DNA of 64,000 nt from Siniperca chuatsi (GCF_020085105.1 NC_058046.1:26482175-26546174); one strand, 5' to 3'; positions 22,026-34,345 are shown, counted from the stretch's first letter. Notes: generated by a model not told the origin, from the letters alone. Numbers and translations: made by a program.

Positions 22026-23815
22026 ATGTCTTCAGTTGAGTGTTTGAGAGAGTTTGTCAACGAGCGACTAACTGCTGCTGCTGAAGAAATATTCGGAGTT
22101 TTTAAAAAAACTATCGTCGAGTACGAGGAAGAGATCGATCGTCAGCGCAGACTGCTGGATATCTTTTGGAAACCTGAAATAAAGTTACACAGGATAGGTG
22201 TGTAACACCTCATTATTTTAATAACACAAAACAGAGGAATCCAATTTATAATCCAAATTGTTTAAATATTTACTGTAACTAATTTGCTCTCATGTCTGCA
22301 AATTGTGTCCCTCCAGAGCTCCCACAGCAACATGTCTGTACGGAGGAGGAGGTTCTGGCTGATCAGCAGCTCTGTATTCAGGAGAGGAACTCCAGTCTGG
22401 ACCAAGAGGACCCAGAGCCTCCACAGATTAAAGAGGAACAGGAGGAACTCTGCACCAGTCAGGAGGGAGAGCAGCTTGTACTGAAGCAGGAGACTGATGC
22501 CTTTATGTTGACTCCTACTGATGAGGAAAGTGACCACAGTCAGTCTATGTTTTTGGATCCTGACAAAAATCAGAGTGCAGCAGAGACAGAGCTTCCAGCT
22601 AGCCTGTGTATCACTTGGCTAAAAAACAAATCTGATCGTGAAAATTCTGAAGTATCAGAACCAAACAGGGACCAGCAGCTCGTCTCTCACAACTCTCATG
22701 TAGCTGAGAGCCAAGATCAGAAAGGAGGCAAGCATGGAGACTCAGGATCAACTAGAGATGCAGAACCAGAACTAAAGAAAAGACTTCGCAAAAGCAATCA
22801 TCAGAAAGGAGGCAAGCATGGAGACATTAACAATGTATACAACTCTACCATGTCAAAGATTCACCATAATCCTCACACAGTTAAAAAGTCTTTAAAATGT
22901 GACACATGTGGAAAAGCTTTTAAGTATAAGTCATCTTTGCAGATACACCTGAGAACCCACACAGGTGAGAACCCATATTTTTGCAACACCTGTGAGAAAA
23001 GATTCAAAGAGACATCAGCATTGAAAACTCATATGAGAATCCACACAGGTGACAAGCCATATTCTTGCAAAACTTGTGGGAAAGGTTTCAGATTTAATAG
23101 TGGCTTGTTGGTCCACATAAGAACCCACACTGGTGAGAAGCCGTACCTTTGCAAGACCTGCGGGAAAAGATTCCGTCAGATATCAGATTTATCACGTCAT
23201 ATAAGAATCCACACAGGTGAGAAACCTTATTCATGCAAAACATGTGGGAAAGATTTCAGAGTTAGCAGTGGCTTGACACTTCACATGAAAAGAGCTCACA
23301 CAGGTGAGAAGCCGTACCTTTGCAAGACCTGTGGAAAAAAATTCAGTGAAATGTCAAAATTTAAAAGACACAAAAGAATCCACACAGGTGAGAAGCCATG
23401 CCTTTGTACGACCTGCGAGAAAAGATTCTTTGACATTTCAGCATTGAAAATCCACATGAGAACCCATACAGGTGAGACGCCATATACTTGCAAAACATGT
23501 GGGAGAGCTTTCAGACATAGTTGTCACTTGACAGTCCACATGAGAACTCACACTGGTGAGAAGCCGTATGTATGCAAGAGCTGCGGGAACAGATACATTC
23601 ACATGTCAAATTTGAAAAAGCACACAAGAATCCACACAGGTGAAAAGCCATATACTTGCAAAACATGTGGGAAGCATTTCAGATGTAGTAGTGCCTTGAA
23701 AGTCCACATGAGAACCCACACAGGTGAGAAGCCGTACCTTTGCAAGACCTGCGGGAAAAGATATGTTGATGCGTCTTCTTTGTCAAAGCACAGAAGATCG
23801 CATACAGGGAAGTAG
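22026..23815 (+). CDS. Z6: two-exon C2H2 zinc-finger protein, 11 fingers
   Basis: Exon 1 is 22026-22197 and exon 2 is 22317-23815, giving 556 residues. The linker has the long insert shared with Z3 and also a local repeat: QKGGKHGD occurs twice. Eleven complete fingers fill the C-terminal ~310 residues. Their heptamers are YKSSLQI, ETSALKT, FNSGLLV, QISDLSR, VSSGLTL, EMSKFKR, DISALKI, HSCHLTV, HMSNLKK, CSSALKV and DASSLSK. The 119-bp intron lacks the pyrimidine-rich CTCCTTTTGTTCTCT segment before the acceptor, a deletion shared with Z13. It ends HTGK-UAG. This is the second longest array in the window. Confidence 0.93.
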
Positions 23816-24779
23816 TCTATTTGAAAAATATGTTTGAGACAATTCAGTTCTAGTGGTTTGTGGTCAAAACACACAAGAACTCACAGAAGTGAGGAGCCAC
23901 ATAACTGCAACACTTGTGAGAAAAGTTTTTGCTCATATCACATACTTGTAAAAACACCTGAGGATCAATATACACAGGAGAAACCATCGAGCTGAAGCTC
24001 CTGTGGAGACGTGTTCACCTGCTGAATAAAATACACTTTTGCAACAGCTACATCTCTGTAACTGAATGTAAAGTGTTTTCCATAAGATGAGATGTCACTT
24101 TCTTAGTGTAAAGTTTGCGTTGATATGACTGTATTAGTTAAATTTCTGTTAGCAACAGTATTTCTTTGAAATAATCGTAATCTCCCTAATGGAGGAAAAC
24201 TGTTAGTTTCACAGTGAGTGCGCAGTAGTGGCTGTTAAAGTAATGGTGTGATCTCGATGGCTGTTTGTTTTGCCAAATGTCTATTTATGAAACATCTCGG
24301 AATTATTTTAGTTTGAAGTTCAACAAGGACTCAAAATGTTTGTACCTCAAGTTGTTTCATAGCTTTATATGAAGCCTCCTACACATCTTTGCAAGAAGTC
24401 AGATTTTACATTTAAGAAGGACTGACATCACTATTTTATATTACTATGTAAGGAGTCTTATTAAATGTGAATGTGCCTTCTTTTTGCTATTTTTATACAC
24501 TACCTCTTTTATGTGTCTGACTGATGGTGGTGATGTGGTTTGTGTATGGTGACGTAAGATAACCATATTTACTATGCTTTTGTATTCTTATAATTCCAGA
24601 TTTTATATCTTTTATTTATATTTATTATTTATAGTTTGTGTAACTTTGGTACCATGTCTGTGTTTTACACCTAATTAAGTATGGATGGATGACCTGAAGG
24701 TTCCCCTGGTTAGCTGGAGCAAAGCTAGAAGAAGACCATTTGGTATCACTTACACCATATTTTTCACTGCGGACAATGA
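23816..24779. other. 3' flank of Z6, shared with Z3 and Z13
   Basis: It begins with relic terminal fingers (SSSGLWSKHTRTH, then PHNCNTCEKSF) interrupted by stops. It continues with the conserved flank also seen at 8400-9000. No gene is supported. Confidence 0.6.
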
Positions 24780-24945
24780 ATGTAGTGACTGTATCAACTA
24801 CAAATACAGATCCAAAACACAGACAAGTCCTCACAAAATCAATAGTCACACTAACAATGTATATAACTACCATGTTAAAGATTCACTGCAATACTCACAA
24901 AGGTAAAAAGTCTTTAAAATGTGACACATGGGAAACCTTTTAAGT
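24780..24945 (+). pseudogene. Relic zinc-finger linker fragment
   Basis: The sequence reads [20 protein letters not shown] and then breaks off. It is the same relic as at 7880-8275 and 20045-20300, here ending before any whole finger. Confidence 0.65.
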
Positions 24946-25423
24946 ATCTTTTATATCTCGGGAATCTTTGTCTCACAGTGAGTGCACTACAGTGGCTGTT
25001 TTGCCAAATGTCATAAATGTTAATTTTTCAAAAGACCAGCGCCTTGTGGATTTTGTCAGTAGTTCTAGTGTGCACTCCCTTCAAAAGACTGTCAGGAAAC
25101 AAGACTAAAAACTGAAAATAGCATCACTTTGTAATGAAACAACTGTTAACATGTAAGCAGTATTCTTCACCACCTTTTACCCCAAAATGTATATATGACA
25201 GCTATAGTTACAATAGTTACTTTGCAGGTTAAGATTTAAAAAACTTATAATGAGCTTATAAAATAAGAATATGTTGTCCTCCAAAAAAGAAAGAGTTGTC
25301 AGAAAAATTTTGGAGGTGGCAGAATTAAAGCCGGTGATGGAGGAATGGTGTCAGTACAGTTCCTTGAGGCAGGGGCGGTTCTAGGGTCAGTGGAGATCCA
25401 GGGTTTAGCCCTGAAGTCTTTGA

Positions 25424-26470
25424 ATCAGAATCAGAATCAGAAATACTTTATTGATCTCCGAAGGGAAACTCTTTGTTACAGCAGCTCGTCTTTATGTCAG
25501 TGCACACAGGAGAAAGTACTAGCAAAAAATATAATACAATACACTATAATACAGGTCAGAAAATTAAGTACTAGGTGGGTATAAGTATAAAATAATGAGT
25601 GAAGTACAAAGTGGGTTTACCGGTTGATAATGATAATACAGTATAATAATACAATGTAATAATATAAGTAATAAGTAGTAGTGCATTTACTGTCAAGTTA
25701 AATTTAGCCTATTAAGATTATTATGAGACGGTGGATATTGCACAGCAGTAATAGAGGTATGAATAAATATCAATAAATAGGAAAAACTAGAATATTGCAC
25801 CAGAGTATTAACACAGGATATTGCACAATTATTTCAAGTATTGCAGAGATGTAATGATCAATGTCCAGTTTAATGACTTAGGGTCATGCAGACTAACACA
25901 TAGAGGGAGGAGTTAAAGAGTTTGATGGCCACAGGCAGGAATGACTTCCTGTGGCGCTCTGTGGTGCTTTTTGGGGGGATGAGTCTTCCGCTGAAGGTGC
26001 TCCTTTGTTTGACCAGCACGTCATGGAGCGGGTGGGAAGATGATGGCGTCCTCAACTCCCAGCCGGGGCTGGTAGGCGAACTGAAAGGGGTCTAGGAGGG
26101 GTCTGACCATGGGCTGCAGCTGTTCCAGCACTAGTCTCTCCAGGGTCTTCATTATGTGGGAGGTCAGTGCCACCGGTCTGTAGTCCTTGGAGCCACTGGG
26201 ACGCGGCGTCTTCGGCACAGGAATGAGGCAAGATGTCTTCCACATAACAGGGACCCTTTGGAGATTCAGTCTCAGGGTGAAGACATGTTAAAGGACCCCA
26301 CATACCTGGGGGGCACAGGCTTTTAGCACCCCGGGGCTAACTCCATCGCGGCCTGCAGCCTTGTTTGAGTGGAGTTTCATCAGCTGTCCTCTCACCTGGT
26401 CAGCAGTCAGGCACACAGCAGAGGTTACAGTCGGGGGAAGGGGGGGAGTCATTAGTAGTGTGAATAAGTC
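25424..26470 (-). mobile_element. LINE copy with internal deletion
   Basis: On the minus strand this reads RT segments (VRGQLMKLHSNKAAGRDGVS; DYRPVALTSHIMKTLERLV; DPFQFAYQPRLGVEDAI), then jumps directly to the C-terminal SHPLHDVLVKQRSTFSGRL and KSFLPVAIKLFNSSLY. The catalytic centre between them is missing. The 3' end is at 25424 with tandem GAATCA units, the reverse complement of TGATTC. It is the same family as the insert at 43319-44340. The clade was not assigned. Confidence 0.8.
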
Positions 26471-27470
26471 TGGGATCACATGTCAGTCGATAAATGTTGC
26501 AATATAAATAAGCGTTTAGTAAATAAACGCTTATTATCATGATTCATCTTATTATTTCAAACACACACTCCTTGGGCACTTTTTTTTTTTTTTTTTTTAC
26601 AATTTAATGCAATCCAAAACAACAGATCTACCACAAATTCTACATTTAGTAAGGCTGTGTGTGTGCCTCTGTCAACTAAACAGTGTGATTTAGGCTCTAG
26701 AAAAAAAGCCTGATGTTCAGACTTTGTCTTTGTGTGCAGAGAAAGCTTATTAAACATATATAATTATATTTGTTCTTCTTTCTGGCTTCCTTATTTGGCA
26801 TACAACAGCGTGAGAGCTCCATGTGCAGTGAGAAAGTGGACCTGTGGAGTTTTGGTTAGGGTATGTTCATGAATTGTCACATATACTCTATTAATAATCT
26901 GTTAAACATCTACAGACAATGCGAAACAGTTGAAATGTTACAAATACTAGATCTGTAGATAATAGATCTGTAGGCAGACTATTACCTAATACATTTTTTT
27001 AGCAATATTTGTATTACTTTTAAAAAGGAAATGGTATCTTTTAGACCAACAAAATTTAGATGCTCAGTAAACTTTGAAGTTCAGTGGACACTCTTAAGTA
27101 TGGAGGACTGGAACTGCCAAAATAAATAAATGACTCGATAAAAAAATTAATATGCCATTAAATGCACCAAATTGCTATTTCTGTTTTAATTTGGTTCTGT
27201 ATTTATTTGCATTTGTATTAATTCCCATATGTATTTAATTTCCCATTTAATTTTCCATTTATTAATTTGTTTATTTATTTATTAATTCATTTATTTATTA
27301 GTGTATAATTTTTCCTTTGCATTTTCCTCCCATTTATTTCCCCAAATTTATTTATTTCTGTCTTTTCTTTTTACATTTCTCTATGCATTTCTATTTCATT
27401 ATGCAAATGAGGGGGGCTGTGTGTCATGGGGTTAACTTTTCACCTATTGGTTGATCGACATCAGAGTGTA
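26471..27470. other. Intergenic, AT-rich
   Basis: No gene. A poly-T run at 26580-26598 and a stretch of ATTTATTT-type units at 27110-27400 look like decayed repeat sequence; nothing else was recognised. Confidence 0.4.
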
Positions 27471-28182
27471 CAGATCGACTATACATGCCTTGCTGCTGCA
27501 AAGGTGGCTTCTGGCCACTGAGCTGAGGGACAGTCGCTCCCAACTGTCATACTGAGGAGATTTATAGCTGGCTCTGACCAGGACTCTGATCTGGATCATA
27601 TTTTATGGAGAAAATATTTTCTGGCTTTCCCTTTGATGTCTTCCAGCTGCTCTGTCTCTGGGTTATTCTTATGTTTTATTTTGAGTTTTTGTGAGCAATT
27701 CCCCCTCAAAAGGGGGAATTGTGATAGAAAAAGGTAATTTAGACTCTGGAAATGTGTTTACTTTGTCTGGAATGGGTTTGATTGTGTAAGGAGGTCATGA
27801 AAATGTCAAGATGTCACCAGGATGTTATGATTTATGACCTATGGGGAACCGAAAACTGCTAACTTCCTCCCCTTGGGGTAGACAATTGTCTGCTTTAGTG
27901 AGATAAGGAAATATATTAATATTATTATTGAGTTTTTGGGGTGTAGGGTGACAGCTCCTTCTGGCAGTGAGAGTATAAAAATGTATGACTTTCTGTCATG
28001 TGTTGCTCAATGCTGTGGAGACCTGGATCTCTGTATGCATGTAGCCTGTTTGCAAACGCTTGAATAAAATACAGGAAAGACAATTATGTTGTTGTTCGTG
28101 TTTATTGCAGAAATTCCACCAGTCAGTGCCATTTGTCATGCAGAGCTCCCTGGTGCTCTCGGGCATTCTCACCGTTCTAACA
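27471..28182 (+). mobile_element. Endogenous retrovirus-like LTR fossil
   Basis: A purine-rich tract (AAAAGGGGGAATT) directly precedes a candidate LTR at about 27720-28182. The LTR begins TGTGATAG, ends TTCTAACA, and contains a TATAAAA box near 27975 and AATAAAA near 28065. The ~250 bases to the left may be the end of the internal region. No second LTR or coding gene was seen, so this is a partial, inactive remnant. Family and age are uncertain. Confidence 0.4.
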
Positions 28183-28780
28183 TTTGTAGTATTAGAAACG
28201 CAGGCGGGTCCTTCCTGTGTGAGTCCTTGATCCAGACACTGTCCTGACCATGGGATATTAGCCCTTAAAAGGGTCAGTGCTGGGTCGGTGCCGTGCAGTA
28301 CCCGTGAAAACAGGTCGTAAATTAATAAAGTGGTTTACATTCATCACCAGTTGGCACTCAACATTCCATTGGTTATCCTCCGTGAGTCCCGCAGGCCTGT
28401 TTTATGACCCAAAGGTCTTGTGAACAGGAAGGTTAGGAAAAGTTCATTCAGTTCTGTGAAAGCTGTAGAATTGGGGTCACCACTGCTACACTGATGTGTA
28501 GAAATACAGACCTTACATACATAGCTGAGCTGCTATAAGTAACTCTGTGTCCATGGGTCAGCTAAAAACCCACCTCTATTATAGGATAAAATTTTTAGGT
28601 TTGCCCAAACTGAAAAATGGTTTTGCATCTTTGTCATCTTTTAATTACATTTCTTTGATCATATTTGTTCATAGGTGTAACAAGTGCAAATAAAGTCTGA
28701 ATATCTTGTTGTAACATGTTATGAATGTAAGTTTACGTCCCATTAGGAACCCTCTACCATTTTTTACCACCTCTAATCAA
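28183..28780. other. Intergenic
   Basis: No gene or clear repeat was recognised; part may belong to the neighbouring LTR element. Confidence 0.3.
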
Positions 28781-30232
28781 CACTTTTATTTTAACTATTT
28801 GAATCTGTTTTAATCCAAATTAATTCTTAGTCAGATCAAAATATTATTAAAATCTTTTCAATTTTTGTTTCATCACATATATACAAACAGCTAATCCAAG
28901 ATGAGGGGTTATGTGATAAAAGGTGGGTTTCACTTTATTCAAACTGTGAAAATTAGGGTAAGAAATGCATTGTAAGTAAAAATAGTGTTGTTTGGAGTTA
29001 AAGTGCAGTGGTCACTCTGCTCATTAGCAAATTTTAATAGCTTCGCACCTATAGTGATGTGCGTACAACTTCACTCTTTCACCTGCCACAGGAAGCTTTC
29101 ATTTTATCACATGCAGTGGATTTTTAAAAAAATATAGACATTTACCAACAAACATATTCATACAGAACGTTTCTTAACTGTATTGAATCAGGAAGTCACA
29201 TTGAGAGCAAGATTTCATTTAGCAATAGGACTGGTGTGTCACATGTGTTGTCTTGGTCTGTGCTGCCACTCCTACACTGACAGTGTCAGTGGTACAACAA
29301 TTGTTGGTGTTTATTTAGCTGGTAGCTAAGCTCACAACATGTTTTACAAAAGTAAAAGTAACGTCCTAGCGTTTAATAAAATAAAACGTTAAAAAGTTAG
29401 CTATGTTACTTAAGAGTTACTGTTCCAATATCTAAGATTTGCTTCATTGTTAGAATAAATACATGAGGTCGAGAGCATAGCACAACACAACACCATGTAG
29501 CACACCATCTACAATTTGTTTGTCACCTCTAAAGCCCCCCCAAACAATAAGTGTATCAAGTTGAACCAATAACAAAATACATACAAGTATGAAATCAAAG
29601 GACACACTGCAGACAAAAAGGAAAAGAGACCAGTTGGCAGGATGACAACAGAAGTGACCCAACACCACTAGAGAGAGGGTTTCTCAGCTTCAACATCGGA
29701 GTTCACAATCATCTTATAGAACAGAGGTAGCGTATAAAAATTGTAAAACTCAATATTCATTTAACAGGTAGAACATTTGTAGGAACTATGAACTCACTTT
29801 GCAACAACATTTCAAAGATTTGGGAGATTACAAAAGAAATACTGTTGCTGTCAGAAATATGAGTAATACAGTAATATGAAGGACGAAAACAAGGATAATT
29901 CAACAAAAATTGATGCCATTCTTGACAATGTATTACTTCATTACACTAAGATATTGTGACCTTATCAATGCGAAATTGTATACATTCAGTTAGAGAGACG
30001 TAGCTACAGTATTGTAAAGGCGTATTTCATTCAGCAGGTGAACACGTCTCCACAGGAGTTTCAGCTCGATGGTTTCTCCTGTGTATATTGATCCTCAGGT
30101 GTTTTTTCAAGTATGTGATTTGAGTAAAACTTTTCCAAGTGCAAGTGCTGCAGTTATGTGGCTCCTCACTTCTGTGAGCCACTAGAACTGAATCGTCTCT
30201 CACATACTTTGCAAATACAAGGTTACCTGCGG
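28781..30232. repeat. 3' flank of Z7, an inverted copy of the Z11 flank
   Basis: Positions 28780-29420 match 53150-53830 in reverse orientation, and 29430-29700 match 52440-52690. A third version lies downstream of Z12 at 56770-57000. Examples are CACATGTGTTGTCTTGGTCT and AGTTGGCAGGATGACAACA on this strand. No gene is supported. Confidence 0.65.
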
Positions 30233-30450
30233 TCAGGTGATCTTATATGCCTTGGCAAAACCAGACGCTCCAGAGAATGTTTTCCCACAGGTGTTGCAGT
30301 GATATGGCTTGGCACCAGTGTGGGCTCTTCTCATGTGGACTGTCAAGTCACCACGTCTGAAACATGTTTTGCAAGTATACAGCTTTTCATCTGTAGGAAT
30401 TCTTATGAGCCTTTTCAAGTCTGGCATCCGACAGAATCTTTTCCTACAAG
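30233..30450 (-). pseudogene. Relic C-terminal fingers of Z7
   Basis: Beyond the premature stop of Z7 the minus strand continues with finger remains: a helix like RMPDLKRL, then [13 protein letters not shown] and CNTCGKTFSGASGFAK. These show that the gene once encoded about three more fingers. Confidence 0.75.
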
Positions 30451-30451
30451 T

Positions 30452-33400
30452 TTAGCAAGAATACGGCTTCTCATCTCTGTGTGCCTTTCTCATGTGAACT
30501 TTAACATGACTGCTAGATCTGAAATCTTTCCCACATATTTTGCATGAATATGGCTTCTCACCTGTGTGGATTCTCATGTGGACTTTCAAGTCACTCCCAA
30601 ATCGGAACTCTTTCCCACATGTTTTGCAAGAATGTGGCTTCTCACCTGTGTGGATTCTCATATGCCTTTTGAATACTGACATGACACTGAATCCTTCCCC
30701 GCACGTCTTGCAAAGGTACGGCTTCTCACCTGTGTGGATTCTCATGTGAACTCTCAACTCACTCCCAAATCGGAAATCTTTCCCACATGTTTTGCAAGAA
30801 TACGGCTTCTCGCCTGTGTGGATTCTTATATGAGTGTTCAATTCTGATCGGCGACTGAATCTTTCCCCACAGGTGTTGCAAGAATACGGCTTCTCACCTG
30901 TGTGTGTTCTTATATGAGTGTTCAATTCTGATCGGCGACTGAATCTTTTCCCACATGTTTTGCAAGAATATGGCTTCTCACCTGTGTGACTTCTCAGGTG
31001 TCTCTGCAATGTTGACTTAAAATTAAAATCTTTTCCACATGTGTCACATTTGAAAGACCATTTACCTGTGTGAGTATTACAGTGAATCTCTGAGTCAGGG
31101 TTATATACATTGTTACTTTGACTTCTGCTTTTGTGCTGTCTCTTCTGTGGTTCTGGTTCTGGTTCTGCATCTCTAGTTGATCCTGAGTCTTCATGCTTGC
31201 CTCCTTTCTGATCTTGGCTCTCAGCTACATGAGAGTTGTGAGAGAGGAGCTGCTGGTCCCTGTTTGGTTCTGGTTCACTGTGGTCACTTTCCTCATCAGT
31301 AGGAGTAAACATAAAGGCATCAGTCTCCTGCTTCAGTACAAGCTGCTCTCCCTCCTGACTGGTGCAGAGTTCCTCCTGTTCCTCTTTAATCTGTGGAGGC
31401 TCTGGGTCCTCTTGGTCCAGACTGGAGTTCCTCTCCTGAATACAGAGCTGCTGGTCAGCCACAACCTCTTCCTCCTTACAGACATGTTGCTGTGGGAGCT
31501 CTGGAGGGACAGAGAACAAAAGGAATAGGATACTACTGTGATGGTAAAGAAAAAAAAACACATACATGCAACAGAGCTGCCAAGTTTCACGCATAGACTG
31601 TGAGACTCACGCAATTGACACTTTTCACATGTTCTCACGCCACGTCCATTTTCTCACGCAGCGAAAAACAAATTTATAGGCTAATTGATAACGCAACAGC
31701 GAATTATTCAGACCATCAGGGGGAAAGCAAGAAATATCCACATATCTATTATATTGTAATTTATTCACATGCATGCTGCTCAGAGTAATTTCAGTCAGCG
31801 GCTCTTCTAGCAGCTGTACAGCATCTCTTCTCTCGCGCCGTGTCCACACAGGCAGAAATGAGAGTGAGTTACTATGGTACAGGGACGCTCTGTCTGTCAT
31901 TCTGAAACTTTGTCAAGATTCCCAATAATAGGTTTTTAGGTTTATGCCTATGCAAAATCATGAGTGTAATTTTACCTCAATGCTGAAATCTACTAGCTAA
32001 TATAACATTATTTTACATTTTTGGTTAATATTATGCAGGGTTGCCAACACGCTCGTTCTCAAATCTATCTCTCATATCTCACGCCAAATAAGAAGGAAGC
32101 CTCATAGCCACTCCTTCATGAAAAAATATATTATATGTCAAATAGGCTTTCTCTGCACACAGGACAAAGTCTGAACATCAGATTTTTACAGAACCCTTCT
32201 CTTCTATTTCTAGGCTGGCTTTCTAGTTTAATAAAATCTAGTTTGTTTGTTTTCTGAACAAAATTCTTCAAAGTCTTTGAACAATGTGTTTTTCCTCATT
32301 CATTTACTTTTCATACAGTGTTTGTAGATGTACCTACTTGCCAACCCTCCAGATTCTCCAGAGAGTCCCATTTTTCAATTTTCTGGGGGAAGATCCCCAG
32401 ATACCCTGGTTAGGTTTCTCTCCTGATTTTGGCTATGATGTCTGGAGGTTGGCAAGTATGCTGACCATTATTATTGACCTAGTTTTTCTATACATGCTTT
32501 AAAATTGTGAATTTGGCTGCTGAACTTTTTAAACAAAATTCCCAGGGGTTGAGGAGTGATGACCCCGACCCCTGCGGTGGGTAACGTCACAGAAAACCTA
32601 CTCATAAGATGCACCGAGACCGAATCTCACTCCAAGCTAGCAGAGACCAGGAAGGAAGGCGGAAATGGAGTCAGAGGAGGAATCAGAGCGCGAAATTAGA
32701 AACAAGGATTCGAGAGGATTTGAAAAGAAAAAGAAAAGGAAGAAGAGTAACTCAAGTGAATCTGGTCAGAAAGAGGAAAAGTATCTTGTTGGGATGATAG
32801 CTGTGACACAAACAGACGGCATTTTCAAGAATCCACATGAGGTCGGAAGGTTTGTAGGAGGAAAGCTCAGAGATGTCAGATCGGTCAGGATAACAAGAAG
32901 TGGGATGGTTATCATTGAATGTGTGTCAAAGCGTCAGAGAGATAAAGCCCTGAAGATTCGTGCATTTGGAGGTTATAGCAGTGTGGACTGCTTCCCACTC
33001 GGAGCAGAAGTAAAGAAGAAGGGAGTAGTAGTCGGTGGAGGACGAGTCATTTCGGGATGTTGAAGGTGTGTGTGAGGCAAGAAGGCAGAAATGGGGAGAA
33101 GGAGGACAGTAACTCAGTGTGTTTGACTTTTGAGGGGGAATTACCAGAAAGAGTGTACCTAGATTATGTGTGCTACAGGGTGAGGCCATATGAAAGAGCT
33201 CCTCTCAGATGTTTCTGCTGTCAGGAATATGGACATGTTGCGGCAGTATGTAGAGGAGGCAGAAGATGTGGGAAGGACAATTGTAATGTGGAGAAGTGTA
33301 AAGTGGAGAAAGAGAAAGCAAAGTGCCTGCACTGCGAGGGAAACCACTATACGGGATCAGCACAATGTCCAAAAAGAATTAAGGAAATGAAAATGAATAA

Positions 33401-34173
33401 GATCAGAGCGGAAAAGGGATTGTCATATGCGGAAGCTGTTAAGAGTATGGAGAGGAACGGTGAAAGGGTGGTAGTTCAAAAGGAAAAGGAGAAGAAAGGA
33501 AATGGAGATGAGCAAAACATCAGTATGGACAAGAAGCGATTTCTGGCATTTATTGCCATGGTTATAAACTGTGCGGCTGAAATGAAGGGGAAGTCAGAAA
33601 GGATTAAGATGGTGCTGGATGCGGCAAGAAGATTCTTGAATGTTGAGGACATATCTGGAGAGGATCTGGATGTTACACTGAGGGAAGGAGTTGCACCAAC
33701 TCAGACAATGGGGTCTGGGTTATAGAAGTGACTATGGCATGGGATCACGTTGGGTGGACACTGGTAAAAGTTTAAACTGTGAAGCTGTTAAAATTCAGTA
33801 GGTGGCGGTAATGCGCAATTAGGGACGTCAACCGCCAAAAAACACAACAGAAGAAGAAGAAGAAAAATCTCACTCCAAACTAAATTGCAAACTTGGCAGC
33901 CATGCAAGCAAATTAGTACTAGTATATATTTAAACACTTTGGATTAAAAATACAAAAAAACCCTCTGATTTGTGTTATTAAAATAAATAAGTTTTACACA
34001 CCTATCCTGTGTAACTTTATTTCGGGTTTCCAAAAGATATCCAGCAGTCTGCGCTGACGATCGATCTCTTCTTCGTACCCGACGATAGTTTTTTTAAAAA
34101 CTCCGAGTATTTCTTCTGCAGCAGCAATTAGTCGCTCGTTGACAAAGTCTCTCAAACACTCAACTGAAGACAT
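30452..34173 (-). CDS. Z7: two-exon C2H2 zinc-finger protein, 7 fingers, truncated
   Basis: Exon 1 is 34002-34173 and exon 2 is 30452-31500, giving 406 residues. Exon 1 encodes [20 protein letters not shown]. Seven complete fingers have heptamers FKSTLQR, RRSELNT, RRSELNT, FGSELRV, VMSVFKR, FGSDLKV and SSSHVKV. Fingers 2 and 3 have identical helices, a recent in-frame duplication of one 84-bp unit. The frame ends at KPYSC-stop, two residues into the knuckle of finger 8, and further finger relics lie beyond. The 2.5-kb intron contains nested mobile elements but keeps family splice sites, so correct splicing is plausible but unproven. Confidence 0.88.
31571..33900. mobile_element. Composite TIR element in the Z7 intron
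   Basis: The left end ACAGAGCTGCCAAGTTT and the right end AAACTTGGCAGC are inverted repeats sharing GCTGCCAAGTTT. CATGCA is present just outside both (31565-31570 and 33901-33906). Outside this span the sequence matches the short introns of the paralogues. After removing the inner LINE-derived insert, about 1.1 kb remains. It contains CTCACGC-rich segments and no long reading frame, so it looks non-autonomous. The transposon superfamily was not determined. Confidence 0.55.
32636..33865 (+). mobile_element. LINE-derived ORF1-only element
   Basis: The element is bounded by AATCTCACTCCAA at 32623-32635 and 33866-33878 (13-bp target duplication) and ends in an AAG-rich tail. It carries an ORF1-like gene in two overlapping frames. 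Positions 32665-33063 encode a charged N-terminal part with VRSVRITRSGMVIIECVSK. Positions 33057-33725 encode RVYLDYVCYRVRPYERAPLRC-type sequence and CCHC-like zinc knuckles (CFCCQEYGHVAAVC and CLHCEGNHYTGSAQCP). A single frame change near 33057 separates them. There is no reverse transcriptase: a 3' UTR motif GGTGGCGGTAATGCGC follows ORF1 directly. It resembles the ORF1 half of a fish I/Nimb-type LINE. Confidence 0.75.
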
Positions 34174-34345
34174 TGTTGCTTAATTACAAATTAAATAAAT
34201 ATCTACGCTGTGACTACAATATCGTCTTCCAGCTAATTCACTACATGCAGCTAACGCTACTGGCGTTTGTTTTGTTTACTTCCGCTGGATGTCACACTGT
34301 TAAGTTCCGACAGTGGAAGTGCGGGAGCTTTATGTTCCGCTTTCT
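34174..34345 (-). promoter_or_regulatory. Promoter block of Z7
   Basis: The conserved ACTTCCGCTGGATGTCAC and GTTCCGACAGTGGAAGTG elements lie at about 34277-34325, upstream of the exon 1 ATG. Confidence 0.6.
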
